From NCBI GenBank assembly GCA_023101885.1, contig JALPQD010000516.1:1349508-1413507 (forward strand): a stretch of DNA of 64,000 nt. Reading direction: 5' to 3'. This document shows positions 1 through 12,520 of the stretch, in pieces. Both the position numbers and the translations under genes were made by a program. The DNA comes from Typhlomys cinereus (Eukaryota > Chordata > Mammalia > Rodentia > Platacanthomyidae). Each line of letters starts with the position of its first letter. Within the stretch, counting starts at the first letter, position 1. The notes under the pieces are model-generated. The model made no database searches and was not told where the DNA came from. It saw only the letters and a list, made by a program, of their open reading frames with translations.

Positions 1-309
1 CTAAAATGGTCACAGCTTCCAAACTAAGAAGGCCAATGTTTACGCACACGTCGGCCATCCCCCAATCTCTTCACAACTATTTTCGTTCAGTTCAAACCTT
101 TTAGTGATTTTTTTCCCTACCTTCAAAGCCCTCACAGAGTTCCCTCTGTGGCCAGATATAAATAAATCCTCCGTAAAGGTGTGCCTTTCCCCCCATGGAA
201 GCCAACGGCTTGAACCCCTCTTACAGGAGTTCCATCTCCATCCACCAGGGGTGGGTGTGACTGGTATGTGCTCGGTTTCTCTGTCTCTCCACTTTCCTAT
301 GTGTGTTTA

Positions 310-1080
310 GAGGTGTATATACGTGTAGGTTTTTCGTGTGTGAGCATATATGTGCAGGTACGCATACGCATGTGTATGTATGTGGAGACCCCAGAACCAT
401 CCTTGATGGCTCTTCCTCATTGCTCGAGCCTGGGTCTCTAAACCAGCGCTCTCCCATAAGGCTGGTCTGGTTAGCCAGTGCTGCAGTCCGCCTGCATAGC
501 TGCTGATAAATGACCGTCAAACAGCTTAAGGGAACAAGGGTTTATTCTCTCTTACGATTCCTGGTTACAGTTCTCAGTGCAGCTTGGCAGGAGAGCACGC
601 ACTAACACCAGGGCCGAGGGAACTGGCCACACCATCACCACATAACACCTGAGAGATGGACGATCCGTACTTGCCAGACCAGCATGTCTGGCCAAGTGAA
701 CAGAAGGATGCCAACTTCCTCAACCAGCTCTCAGCATTTTATTCACCTGTTCAGGACCTAGTCCCACCCACCATGGGCTGGGCCTTCCCCATCAGCTAGA
801 CAATTTCCTGCAGGTCTGCTCTGGGCTCAACTCAACCATTAATTCTCTACAAATGTGCCCAGAGCTCAAACCCTCAACAGTCAAGTTGACACCTGTGCCC
901 AACTATGACAGCCAGCCTGCTCCAGAGATTCCAGGCTCTGCCTTTTAGGGTTGGAATTACAGTAGGGCCACGGTATTTCGTGGTACCAGGGATTATTTGT
1001 GGGATCTGGCTGGGGATCTTGACTCCAGTGCTTTTTCTGTTCAGCAAACACTTTAACCATTGAATCTTCTCTCTGGAGCC
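310..1080 (-). mobile_element. B4-like SINE split by an LTR insertion
   Basis: Bases 310-478 start with a TG-rich tail and continue into B4-like text (a GGAGACCCCAGAAC-type stretch, then GGCTGGTCTGG). After a 432-bp insertion the text resumes at 911 with CCTGCTCCAGAG, GGATCT and a reversed tRNA-like head ending CCATTGAATC...GGAGCC. Read without the insertion, it is one SINE in reverse orientation. Confidence 0.7.
479..910 (-). mobile_element. Solo LTR, MaLR-like, complete copy 1
   Basis: The 432-bp element starts TG and ends CA and is flanked by the direct repeat GCCAG (474-478 and 911-915). On the - strand it has an AATAAA signal near its 3' end and a TATA-like ATAAAAT. Six other copies of the family lie in this window. 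Terminal TG/CA with a 5-bp target duplication is the hallmark of LTR integration. Assignment to the ERVL-MaLR group rests on resemblance to mouse MT/ORR-type LTRs and is less certain. No internal viral genes are present. Confidence 0.85.
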
Positions 1081-1114
1081 TGAGAACTAGATGAACCGTC
1101 CAAGCACTGCATGT

Positions 1115-1230
1115 TGGGGCCAGTAAGACAGCTCGGTGGGTAAGGTGACTGCTTGCAATCCTGGTGGCTTGGATGAAATCCCTGGAAGTTCATGTGCCAT
1201 GGCATATAATATTCTCTCTCCCTCTCCCTT

Positions 1231-1267
<37 letters not shown>

Positions 1268-1335
1268 TTCTCTATTTCTCTCTCTTTCTTCATCTTCCTT
1301 TCTCTCTCTGAAATAAATAATAAAATGAAAAGACC
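1115..1335 (+). mobile_element. tRNA-headed SINE with long CT tail
   Basis: GGGGCCAGTAAGACAGCTCGG resembles the B2/B3 head (A-box region), followed by a B-box-like stretch and then a (CT)n tract at 1210-1313 and an AATAAATAATAAAA tail. Confidence 0.6.
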
Positions 1336-4300
1336 TCCAAGTACTAGATGCCCTAGGCAGGCCTATTGATGCAGATATAATGTCAGACACGTGTGGGTTC
1401 AACCTCTCTAGCATGCACACCTGCAAGGGAAAGAGTAAATGTATGACATCTGTACAAGGAAGTGTTATGTTACTTGATCTAGCCAAAGCATTAGTGTTTA
1501 GCATCTGCTCAACAGGAAGACTGCGTGCGGTTTCCCTTACGGTATCGGTTTCTGCATCACATCTTCAACACCCCACGCACAACGTCCACGGACGGCACAC
1601 CTCCATTCAGCCATGCGCATCTTGATGCTCAAGAGCCACCCGTGGCTGGCGGCTGCCATATTGGGCAGTGCAGACCTTCAACGTGGAAGGACATGAAGGA
1701 ATGTCCCGTGCCCTCCTTTTCTGACCCCAGGGAGCTCTGTCCACCACAGTTCACTTTTTTTTTCCCAGACAACTTTACCCTTTAGCCCATCCATAAAGGG
1801 ACATGCAGATTAAAGAAAATTTTTTAAAATTTAGGGTGTATCGAGAAGTTATTGCAGAGAGTTGGTGGTGGAAGGTGAGCTAGTCAGCGTGCCATCTATC
1901 GTACTTTAGTGTGCTTTCAACAACACTGTCCGCATCAGAGTGGGGTCCACTGAAAATAAGCATTAAACCAAACCTGAGTGTACCCAGAACGCTTTTAAAA
2001 GACAGTCCCAGGAAATGCCGCGAGGGAAAGTGTGGAAACCAGAATGTCAACACTTGTGCTAAAAGCACCCTGCGGCTCTCAATTTACAAAACACACCACA
2101 AGTTTGCAAAGCTGAACAGGACGTGGCTTTTCCAAGACCGTAACACCGACAAGCGTTGAGTCTGGACAGGCAGCACGCAGAATCCAGCACAGGTTCGTAG
2201 GTTGCCTTGAGAGAGAGCAAGTGCCGAGTCTCCCCTGGACGTGCTGTGCTGAGAATTCTCCCGAGCAACTGCCAGGAGAGCAAGCCTTTGCCAGCCATCT
2301 TAAAGGCCCGCGTGATTCCGTGGGAAGCTAGGAAGGACACGCCGCGGCAACATCACCATTCCCAGGGGAGGGAGGCAGAAGCAGGAGAAACGTGGCTTTA
2401 AAAGGCCGTGTCCCAGGTGTACCAGGCCGGCTACACGCAGGACTAGCAGGAGCTTCCAACCCGTGGTCACGCCCAGGAGACGGAGCACCCAGAAGGCAGG
2501 GGTTCACCCAAGGCTGCCTGTGCCACGACCCACGCAGCCATCTGTGTGAGCGGGAACTCAGAAAGACCCGCTAAACACCAGCGTCGTGCGAACACTGAGC
2601 TAGCAGAGCCCTGGAAAACCCTGGAAGCCGCAGCTCCGGAACCTAATTCTCTCCTCCAGCCCCCAGGAAGGCTGCGGAGCTGACGCAGCAACGCGGCAGC
2701 CCCCAGGGGAGCGGCTCAGCGGAAGTCGAGTTCTGCCTTCTCCCCCGCCAGCGGCCTTGGGAAACTCATCTGGGGCCCATCTGGAGCCAGCCCTTCCACC
2801 TCGGCCCAGGTCCACCCTCGGTCAGCTTAAAAGGCCAATTTTACAACCACGAGGACGGAATGGCTTTGGATCTCCAGACGGGACCCCCACAGCACCCCCA
2901 AGCACAGCAGACCTGGGAACGCTGGGGCTCAGGCCCTGTCCCCCGAGAAGGAGAAATAGACAAGAGGGGTCAACCACCTGCCACCACCCGCCTGGGATCC
3001 TTCTCCTCCAGGCGCTTGGTAAAGAGCGGGAGTTGGTCTTCCACGCCGCTGGAGGTGGGAGCCCAAGATCAAGGTGCCAGCAACGGTGTCTGGTGAGCAC
3101 CCAGACTCCATTTCCAGGACGGCTCCTTGCCGCTGTGCTTCGCCCCGGAGGGACACGTGGGATTTAAAAAGCGAAAGGGCGGAACTCTTCCATCGAGTCC
3201 TTTGCTAATGTGGCTCACGGTTCCCAGGCATCTCTCGTGGCACCAGCGCCTCTCGACAGGCCCCGCCCCCCAGCTCCATCACTGGGGATTAAGTTTCCAA
3301 AGCATGAGTTTCTGGAGACACATCCAGACTCCCCCACGGTGGGACGCATCAAGCTCCGTTGGGGATGCAGCCCCCAGACACGGGAAGGCAGACTCTTGCT
3401 GAGAAGCCACCGGGCCAAGCTGAGACCGTCAGGACAAAGGACAGGAAGCTAGACACTCCAGACACTCAAGGCCAGGAGCGCTGAGCCGTGGGAGCTTCCG
3501 GCGGCCCTGAGGTTCCCTCTTCCGGCTGTAAGAACCCCGAGGTAGAGTTGGAAGCACTGGAGTCTCAGGGGATCCCAGCCTGGGGCGGCCCCAGTTCTTC
3601 TGGTTCTATTTTGGACTCACCCTTCCCTTCTCCTCCCCTCGGAGTCTCGCAGCAGTCTGAGCCGACTACCACTCATGTCAGAGAACCTTCCCGTTGTTTG
3701 GATGACATGCCGCCCTGGCTTTTGTTCCTTGCCAGCTGACTGAGTCACATCTCCTTTCACTGGGAGGAGGAGATGTGGAGGGAAGAGGGGGAGACTGGTG
3801 TGCAGAAGAGGATGATGACGGCTGCACAGGCTGCAGCACTGGGCTGGGTCAGAGACACGGGAGAGCAGGCTGGGCCAGGAAGAACCTGACCACCCCACGT
3901 TCATTTCTCAGCAGCGCCCCACTCTTCTGGTACCGGACACCGGTACTGAATGGGAAGTTTCATCTTCTCATTGTTGCTGAATCCTGTGATCTAAGCAATT
4001 CGAGGTGTGTTTTCGGTGTGTGTCTTTCTTGGATGCAGTAGGTCACTGTGATGGCAGGACGGCTGATAACATTAGGAGCAGAGGGCACTGGCAGAACGCA
4101 GAGAGGAACACTTTCTCAATGCCAGTCTGCCCATATACTGGACCAGCTCTCTCCATGTGAGCTACTGCCCCGAGGAACAGTCCCATGGTCCCATCCACTA
4201 GGAGCCGGTTCTTCCCACCGCAATTAGGTCATCTCCCACAGGCTGGCTTAGGACTTGCCTTTACAGAGTGACGCTTCAACCTCCAATTGCTAGATTGGCA

Positions 4301-5107
4301 GTGTAACTAACCACCATAATTCCCAACCTCTCCGTTACCCATGCCAAACCCATCTCGATACACACGCTCTAGAATCAGGACATGCGCAGGCCTTCCTAAA
4401 CTCACATGAGCTTGGGAAATTCCAGGGACACAAATTTAAGCTCCCATATATCCTGTGGGCCTCCTTCCCACACTAAGTTCTTCTAGCATTTGCTCAGCCT
4501 GATGTCTCCTTGCGTTCCCCTCTTCTGCCGGTCTCTCCTCTCCACCCCACGCCTAGGATGGTGGGCTCAATCCTGCGAGAGGCTGAAATGAGATTCTACT
4601 ACTGGTCTGCGACAGCCGAGTGATATAAACAGTGTGGATTTTGAAAGCCAGTTCAGAGGAGATAGATGGCTTGAGAGGCACCAAGGTGGGGGTCTCCTGC
4701 CCGGGTTCACCATGCCTCTGGGTTTAGCCCACTTGGTAACTTCTCATGGAAGAAGTTCCATGATCTTCTATGGAACTCTTGGGTCAGCAATTTCCAGTTC
4801 ACACAGGACTGACAGCAGGATCCACAGCTCGTTCCGCCTTCTCCAGCGGAGCACCTCCACCCCACAGGGAGGGGGGAGCTCACCCTTGACCCCCATGTGT
4901 CTGTCCGCAGACCCTTACCTGCTTGTAAGATGGCGCAGACCAATGAATGAACTGCTCAGCATGTTAAGAGCTGCTGTGACTGACCTGAACACCTGTCACC
5001 CTGCTGTCTCCAGGGTGGGCTTTGAGTCACTCCATGTGGGCCTCGGGTCACCCCATGAAGGCAAGAGACTGGCTTCAAGCCACTCCAGTGTGGGAGCATT
5101 GTAGAAG
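1336..5107. other. Unique intronic sequence
   Basis: No gene is recognised. The stretch at 2200-3560 is relatively GC-rich with scattered CpGs, but lacks TATA, CCAAT clusters or a coding signal. Bases 3030-3200 (TCAAGGTGCCAGCAACGGTG and flanks) resemble an ancient mammalian interspersed repeat of undetermined family. Confidence 0.6.
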
Positions 5108-5347
5108 GTGGCACTTGAGCATTATGTCCCTATGAAGGCTGAAGGGTAACGTCAGGAATCACTCTGGATTGCTCTACCTCTTTACTGCTTTATTCTTGGG
5201 TTTCCCAGACTTTGACACCCCCCCAGGTCAGAAGTGCAGGCTACTATCATTTCCACCAGACATTTTACATGGGATCTGAGATTGGAATTCAGGCCCTCTT
5301 GCTTGCAAGGCAAAGGCTGTTTAGCCCCTGAGCCATCTCTCCAACCC
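5108..5347 (-). mobile_element. B2-like SINE (family A)
   Basis: Reverse orientation. The tail-side text (CACTTGAGCAT, CAGGAATCACTCTGGATTG) leads into the body (GGGTTTCCCAGACT) and a reversed tRNA-like head (GCAAGGCAAAGG, CCTGAGCCATCTCTCC). It shares this order with eight other copies in the window. Confidence 0.85.
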
Positions 5348-5609
5348 ACCAATGCCATTTTAAAAAGAACACAGAGCATTCTGGTATGGCTTCCAGAAGA
5401 CAGCTGACTGTGGATAGAAGGCAGAGGGTAAATGAAGGGCCACACAGCCCGGCAGGGAGAGAGTTGTTCTCGTCTCTTAATGCCTCACGGGACGCGGCTC
5501 TGTGAACGGACAGGAGACAGACCCCCCAGCACTGTTGACGTCTCACACCAACTTCGACTCAGATCGTGGCTCAAATCCTCTCACTTTTCTTTCCTAAGAA
5601 GTAAGTCAC

Positions 5610-5728
5610 AAGTCAGGCCTGACGGCACGGCACTGTAACCTCAGCTACTCCTGAGGGAAGTCGGGGTGGAAGGGTCACAAGTTCAAGACCAGCCTGAGCA
5701 ACACAGAGAGACCTTGTCTCAAAATCTA
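5610..5728 (+). mobile_element. B1-like SINE
   Basis: 7SL-derived text: CACTGTAACCTCAGCTACTC, then AAGTTCAAGACCAGCCTGAG, then GAGACCTTGTCTCAAAA. A (CA)n tract follows to 5805. Confidence 0.85.
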
Positions 5729-5810
5729 AATACACACACACGCACACACATACACACACATACACATACACACGTGCACACACACACACACGCGCGCGCA
5801 CACCCACAAT

Positions 5811-5900
5811 GTGGGGGGGGGCGTGGCTCAATGGTCACTCGATTGCACATGTGCAAGGGCCTGGATTTCCAGCCCCAGGACCATGAGACTACAACATGGA
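5811..5900 (+). mobile_element. ID-like SINE
   Basis: GGGGGGCGTGGCTCAATGG and TGCAAGGGCCTGGATTTCCA follow the tRNA-Ala-like ID consensus (A box and B box). It sits just after a CA tract and a B1, an arrangement common in rodent genomes. Confidence 0.65.
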
Positions 5901-7147
5901 CAGAGACCATCTAGAAAATCATCCAGCTTCCTTTCCAAAGAAATGACTCATTTCTCCCAAAACATCACCTGTGCTGTCATGAATGGCTCACAAAGCAGAG
6001 GCTGGTAGGATGCCCCCCTTCCCACGTCCTGAGAAAGACACCCAGATTCAGGGACATTAGCTCGCTCAGTAGCCCAAGATCAGGTTCTGAGGGACCATGT
6101 GAAAAATCATCTCCAGCCGGCAAACGAACGCAGCCTGAAAACATTTCCCACACACTCCTGAGGAAGAGGGGGCACTGCCTGCCTCAGACAGGAAAACAGT
6201 CACAGCCATGTCCCGGACAGACCCCAGAACACCCGCAGCAGAAGCCTCTAGAGCAACAGGATTTGATGAAGAGGGGGGTCTTTTGCATTGCAGTCACTAT
6301 CCCCGGGAATTTAAACTGAGTCGCGCTATTCTGTTTTATTGCCGTGGGGATTGGTGTAAACACTGGAACGCATTCCCAGGACTGAGCCTTCCCAGAGGAA
6401 GAGGCGCCCATTCATCCACTTGAGAGGTGGGCGCTCTACTCGAAAGCACAAACTAAACAATGCACACAGGAGACTGCATCCCAGGGGACCGCCCCGGGAA
6501 GATGGGCTTTCATGTAACGGAAGCATGCCTCTTCGGGACAGACAAGGGACCCCGAACCCCTGTTCATGAGGCTCCACTCCTGTGTGCTGGCACCTAGCAG
6601 TCACCCACAGGTGCCTGGCTGTGGGGTCAGTTTGCCCTCATCCCTCAGTTTCACAGCCACTACCCCAAATGAATGACCCAAGGCTCGTCCTTCCCTCTCG
6701 GGAACCTGGTCCTTACCCCAGGAGGGGGACGGCAGAGGAAATGGAATTCAATTTTCCACTGGCTGGACTTCGTAAACAGACAGGGGTCTGAGGGAAGTGG
6801 GCTGGAACCTTGGTCTAAAATTAGAACGCTGGCGAATGTGAGGATTCCGACTGGTCTGTTCTTCGCACTGGCCTGAGAGCCCAGGGCTTGGAGGAGGTGG
6901 GAGCAAGCCCAAACTGGTCTTGTCCCCAGATAACTGACAAGGACCGACCCTATGCCCCACCCCCATGGTCATGGAGAGAGAGGGTCTCTGAAATCTCCTT
7001 CCTTTGCTCCCCCAAGAACTCACAGAGCCCTATTTAGAAGAGTCAGTGTCCACAGTACTAGAACCTGAGGCCAGGGCTGGTGGGTCTCGACTGTACTGGG
7101 AAGACCACGGACTCCTCAGATCTCCCCAGCTCTCCTCAAGACTAGTA
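5901..7147. other. Unique intronic sequence
   Basis: No coding, RNA or repeat signal was recognised in this stretch. Confidence 0.5.
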
Positions 7148-7149
7148 CA

Positions 7150-7475
7150 TAAGTTGCTTTTCTCATTGTGACCAAATCCCCGACAAGGAGCAACTTAAGC
7201 AGGTTCATCCTGGCTGTGGTTTATGAAGGGACACAGCCCAGTCCATCACGGTGGGGAAGACGTGGCGGCGAGAATATGCTGTGGCCAGTCACGTGTGTCT
7301 GTGGCATGAAGCCAGCAGATGGGAAGTAGGTTGAACTTTAACCTCAAGATCCCCCCCCACCAATGACCTACTTCTTCCATAACGGCTGCACCTCCGAAAG
7401 GTGCTGCAGTCTTACAAAACAGCCCCCAGCTGTCTGAGCAAGTCTGTTGGGGACAGTTCACAGTCAAACTGCAAC
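7150..7475 (-). mobile_element. MaLR-type LTR fragment
   Basis: GTTGCTTTTCTCATTGTGAC, GTTTATGAAGGGACACAG and CCCAGTCCATCACGGTGGGG in this order match reversed MT/ORR-type rodent LTR text. Related sequence recurs at 16222 and 18297. The ends and a target duplication are not clear. Confidence 0.55.
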
Positions 7476-9004
7476 TGGAAAGTCCAGGGTGAGTGACTGC
7501 AGACTGCTGGCAGGAAAATGGAGGGCTGGGGTGGCTCCCTTCATTCTCTTCGGGGTCCCAGGCAGCTCCTCGAGACAGAGGGAGGCGGGGCTTCTCTCGG
7601 AAGCAGCACTGTGGGCTTCATTCCGTTCCTCCCAATCCCTGGGAGATCTGGCTGCTTCCTGCCCGGAAGACCCTGCAGTTCCACTTCCACCATTGCTTCC
7701 TCATTTCCTCACCTGCATTTGCAAAACCAGGTCAGCCCGCTTCCGGTTCCCCCTCTTTGTTCTCCTCTGGGACAGCTCATCACCCCCCTTGATACTGGGC
7801 GTGCCTCGGGTTTCAGAACTGAGGACTGACGGAGCACACCCCAAACATGAACCTGGACCAAGCTCAGGTCTAGCTGTGTGAATGGACCACCATGCCACGT
7901 GTTGCCCTCACCGCAGGCCTGCCGAGGTTTAGAACAAACCGAAGGAATATGTGAAACGGCCAGGCTCGGCAGCAGCACACAGTGGGGAAGCTGCCGAGCT
8001 CCACACCACACACAGTGGGTACTCCTGAGATCCTTCTCTTCCCTAGACGACAGTTGGCTTCTCTGCTCATGACTTCATACGACGCCAGACATTCCCATGC
8101 ATCAGACTTGACCATGACAGTGAGCTCTAGAAAGTCATTATTCTTAGACCTCTCGCTCCTCTTCCAGCTCCACCATTGGCCTGGTGGAGGCCCCCCACTT
8201 AGGCCGGTCCCATTGCATCTGCGATCAGGAAGCAGAGAGATGGATGTCAGTGTTCAGCTCGGTTTCTCCCCTTTACTCCTCCAGGACCCCAGCCTGCAGG
8301 GCGGCCGCCACCCAGGGTTAAGGTGGATCCTCTCACTTCGGTCCACCTCCTCTAGAGAGTGTCTCACAGACACACCTGGAGGCTGGGTTCCAGGTGGTTC
8401 TAGGTGTCAAGCTGATGGTCAACATTAGCTGTCACGACATGTTAGATGCATCTTCCTCAGCTCAGGGCTGCACCTGACACAACTTCTTCTTCATCTATCA
8501 GGGAGACGAGCACTTCCCTGTGGCCTGCGGGATCACCCACATATTCCGGGGAATGGCTGGGGGTTCACATGGGCTGGCTTTCTTCTTTTCCCAAGTCAAG
8601 GTCATCATCATCTCCGACTCCTTCAGCGAAGCCTTTGCCAATGACTCCAGCCACCGCCGACGTCGGGACCTGCTGCTCTGCTGCACCAGGGGTCTGGACA
8701 TGCTGCGGCGTGTGATCTGAGACTTCTGTGGGCAAGGGACGTTGAGCCTCCAGATGGCGCGTCCCATCTGTGGCTCAGGCTGTTTCTGGATCTCACACCA
8801 CTTCCAGAACAATGCTGAGCTTATAAAAATAGTGACCATTACACTTACGAACGGCACCTGCCGGGACCCACACGACAGCAACAGCTGCTGCGCCTTCAGC
8901 GGCTCTGCCTTCCAGGCCGCACTTTCATGACTCATTTCTTTCTCGAAGTCTCCCCCACAGGGTAGGTTTTGTTTGGGGCTGATTTGAGCTGGATGTGTGG
9001 TAGA
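7476..9004. other. Unique intronic sequence with one unassigned open stretch
   Basis: Bases 8498-8935 are open on the - strand for 145 codons, and a shorter + frame (8520-8720) overlaps it. Neither product is recognised, neither has splice or promoter context, and I do not call a gene. Confidence 0.45.
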
Positions 9005-9247
9005 GGGTGTGTGTGTGTGTGTGTATTAGAGGACACTTGAGCATGTGCCCGAGGTCACATGACATCGGTAATCATCCAGGACTGCTCTTCCACCTTATTG
9101 CTTTGCTCCAGGGTGTCCCAGACTCTACCTCCCAAGGTCAGAATTACAGGCTCCCTCCAAATCCACCGGGCATTTGTACATGGAATCTGGGGATCCACAC
9201 TGCTTGCAAGGCAAAGACTTTAACCACTGAGCCATCTCCCCAGCCTC
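9005..9247 (-). mobile_element. B2-like SINE (family A)
   Basis: A (TG)n tail (9009-9023) is followed by AGGACACTTGAGCATG, CCAGGACTGCTC, CAGGGTGTCCCAGACT and the reversed head TTTAACCACTGAGCCATCTC. Confidence 0.88.
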
Positions 9248-9789
9248 CTGCACCTCTCCCCGCGCACAAATTAGCAAAGGCACAAGACCCTGACTCGAGG
9301 CTCGGATTACCTGAGTCCGCAGAGCTCCACACTCTGCCTTGGACAGCAGCTGAGCTCGGCTTGCTCTCGGAAGGAAGCCACCGAGACCAGGTGTCCCCGG
9401 GGAGAGAGGCACGCCTTCAGCAGCCGCCACTCCGGAAATCACAGAGGTGCCGATGACCCACTGTCACGGAAGGTGGGGATCACCAGCTGGACCCCAGGAA
9501 CCCCCAGCTCAGCCTTCAGCGTCTCCCCACCGTCCTGGGCCTCGCTTTCTGCCTGAGGAAAAGCAAAAAAAGAGGAAGATAATTAAGTGAGCGCTGAGCT
9601 CCGGAACAGCGGTTGGCCCACACCAAGGTAACGGCGGAAAGAAACCGTCCGCTTTGAGCAGACGCAAGCCTGTGGCAGGGAGGGGATCCCCTCAACTGGG
9701 CACCCTCGCTCAGTGGATGTCGCGGTCATCTGCAGAATGCCTGATGAATTCCTGACCAAACAACTCGAGGAGACGAGGGTTTCGTCCTT
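9248..9789. other. Unique intronic sequence
   Basis: No gene or repeat was recognised. Confidence 0.5.
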
Positions 9790-10125
9790 GCTTGTGACTG
9801 ACTGTCCCTACGCATCATGTGGTCCGGCTAGGCAGGAGGATTCCTACCGGACACCAGGAGTCGAGGGAACTGGCTACGCCATGTCCACGGGAATTGCAGA
9901 GGGACGGGGAAGCCAGACTGCAAGACTCACCAAGTGTGCCGAAGTACACGACCAAACCTGCTCCCCCCATCTCAGCCACATGCCCAGGAAATGTCCCCCC
10001 CAACCTGGGCTGGGCCGTCCCCGTATTTGAATATCTCTGCACATCTGCCTTACCTGCCGATTCTTTACAGATGTGCTCAGAGCGCAACCTCCATTATCAA
10101 GTCACACGCCTGTATCTACAGAGCA
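9790..10125 (-). mobile_element. Diverged copy of the window's LTR family
   Basis: It shares with the complete copies the order GAGGGAACTGGC, a CCTGGGCTGGGCCG-like block, GATGTGCTCAGAGC and CAAGTCACACGCCTGT. It is too diverged to show target duplications. Confidence 0.6.
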
Positions 10126-12239
10126 CAGCTGAATGCGGAGGTCCATGTGGTGGTCCTACAAAACTCCCCGTGGGTCTGTCTGTGGTTCTGATTCCTGAAA
10201 TGCCTTTCAGAGAGAAGGCAGAGTATGCAATAGCACCTCCTTCATCCAGCCCAAAGCCACCTGTCATTTATCTCCTTTAAGCAACAAGACTGAACGTCGC
10301 CCACAGCCATACCCAGGAGCGGCCAGCGCAGTGTTCTGACCTTGCAGTGGGCACCAGACTCTAATTTTAAATTCCTAACAGGTCCTTTCGCCTTCAGTAG
10401 TCGTCACGAGCTCCCAGTGGATGGCTGTTTGACCGCACACACCTGCGACCTGAAGCCTCGGCGTCCGTCTAGACTTCTGATTACAGGCGAAAGCAGAGGT
10501 CACCGAAGCTTGAGAGGAACCCACGTCACCGCCACGTGACTCATCAGGCATCGGTGACAAGCGCTCTCTGTCCCCCAGACACCGCGGAGGAAAGGTCCAG
10601 ATGAGGCCCCCCAGGGGCTCGGGAAAGGGCAGCATCCCCGTCACGTGGCAGGGGTGTCTCTCTCCCACGCTCGTCTGTCTCTGTGTGGACACTGATGATT
10701 CCTCTTAGAGGCATCAGGAAGTGACCAGTGGGAAGCTCCTTCCTGACACCAAGCGGAGGGGATCCCCAGTATCTCTTTCTCCTCTACCTCCCCTGACACC
10801 CTGCTCTCTGGGGACCGTGCTCCTGCCTGTCTTTCCTCCATGCACGCCTTGGTTCTACCAAGCAGTAGCCACGTGGCCCCCGGGGTGTCAGTGTGTAGAC
10901 GCACTTCCATCTACGCTGGACACAGAAACGCCCGTGGCATGCGCTCACTGTGGTACATGCTTACGCACACACACCTGAGGCCCTGGTCCATCTAGCTGTG
11001 TTCCACGTTCCTCTCAGCACACCATCCACGCTTACAGCCCTTCCCTGCCTGGTCACCCCCTCACCCAGTGCACCCCAGCTGTGGCCTGCTTCCTGGGGAG
11101 ACTAAAGCCAGGTACCATGCACTGGGGGACCAAAGCAGCCCCGTCTTTCACAGTTCTGGAGGCTCACTGACAGCAGAGGGAGGGTCCCTCGCCTCCCCCA
11201 GGGTCCACATGCTCCCGGCATTCCTTGGCTCGCGGCCGCACCGCTCTGCTCCATCTCTGCCTCGTGCAGCTTTCCTGTGTCCTGTTCCGGCCCCTGCAGC
11301 CTCCGTAGCCTCCACATCCTCAATGCCCTCAATCAATTTCAAGATGTCTACATGTGTTGCTGCTGACCCAACCCAGAGGATCACACCTATCCTCATGCTG
11401 CCCAGCAAGACCCCTTTGCTGAGCAAGATCGCAGCCCCGGGACGGAGGCAGACGGGAGGACACTCTTCCACCCGCCTCACGCCTGAACCCCAGCACTGAG
11501 TCTAGACCCAGCAGACCCCCCACAACCACACTGCATCTTAATCAAATCAGATCCAGGGCTACGCCTCCCACTGATCTTCTAAGGGACAGAAAGATATTAA
11601 AGGAAATTTTAAATATAGAAAAATCGAACGAGAAAGCAAAAACACCCACACAAGCGTACGACTCAGAGATGGACCAAAATCCAGATTTTTTTTGAGAGCA
11701 TTTTTCTATACACATTATTTCCCATACACATTATTGGAAGAAGGGGGTGTTTATGCAGAGTGGACCACGTGTCTCTGACTTGCCGTCTCTCGCAACACTG
11801 TGGCGTGGACCGTGAATGCACCAGGCCAGTTAGTTCTTTCCCATTCACCTGATGGTATACCACACAGTCTTACCAGGGCCTGAGTTCCACTTCTGAATAA
11901 GACAGCTACCAATGGCTGCTGAGGGGTGGGGGTGGAGGGAGTCAAGAAACAGTAACAAAAGAACATAATAAGAAATGTTTCCTGTGTGAAAAGCAAATCG
12001 GCTATGAAAAAAGCAAAAAGCAGACCGAGGAAAAGTGATAGGCTACGGGTGAAGGAGCAGGATTGTGGTAGTTTATAAGCATGTGCCTGCTTGTGAGGAC
12101 GACCACTGAAGAGTGTGGAACGCCTACAGGTATTTTTAAATCATTTTTAACAATCGCGCAATATTCCATTGCTTTTCAACTGTTTTTTAGGGACTGAGCT
12201 GGTAGACTGGTTAATTTTTAATGCCATAACCACATACTG
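10126..12239. other. Unique intronic sequence, old repeat remnants possible
   Basis: Bases 11140-11470 (TTTCACAGTTCTGGAGGCTC onward) look like an old mammalian-wide repeat that I cannot name. The rest shows nothing recognisable. Confidence 0.45.
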
Positions 12240-12520
12240 CATTTTTAAATTTTTTACTTTATTCTTTTAGTGTTTCATACATGAATATAGTGAACCAATG
12301 ATATTTTCACACTTTAATCGCCAACCCTCCCCCCTCCCTTCCTTCTTCCCTGCCAAGCTCTCTCCTCATTTTCTTTTCACCGGGTAGCTCATTGGGATTC
12401 ATCTGGTTTGCCTTTGACGGCACGTGCCGAGCGCTTCTAGAGCAGGAATCCTATATCAGCGCTTATGTCATCGATGACGGCATCTATCCCCCCACCCCCC
12501 ACCACCCTTAGGCCTCATCA
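12240..12520 (-). mobile_element. L1 3'-end-like fragment
   Basis: TTTCATACATGAATATAGTG, followed by a C/T-rich run (CCTCCCCCCTCCCTTCC), resembles reversed rodent L1 3' UTR text. Similar text recurs at 50516. Confidence 0.45.

Noticed and set aside
479..910. The LTR as part of a provirus with internal genes.
   Set aside because: The target duplication closes immediately around the 432-bp element, so it is a solo LTR; no internal viral sequence is adjacent to this or any other copy.
2200..3560. CpG-island promoter in the GC-rich first part of the window.
   Set aside because: CpG is only moderately dense and there is no CCAAT cluster, TATA, exon or donor nearby.
9200..9247. tRNA gene (A- and B-box-like motifs in SINE heads here and elsewhere).
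   Set aside because: These are SINE heads with diverged arms, joined to SINE bodies and CA tails; no cloverleaf closes.
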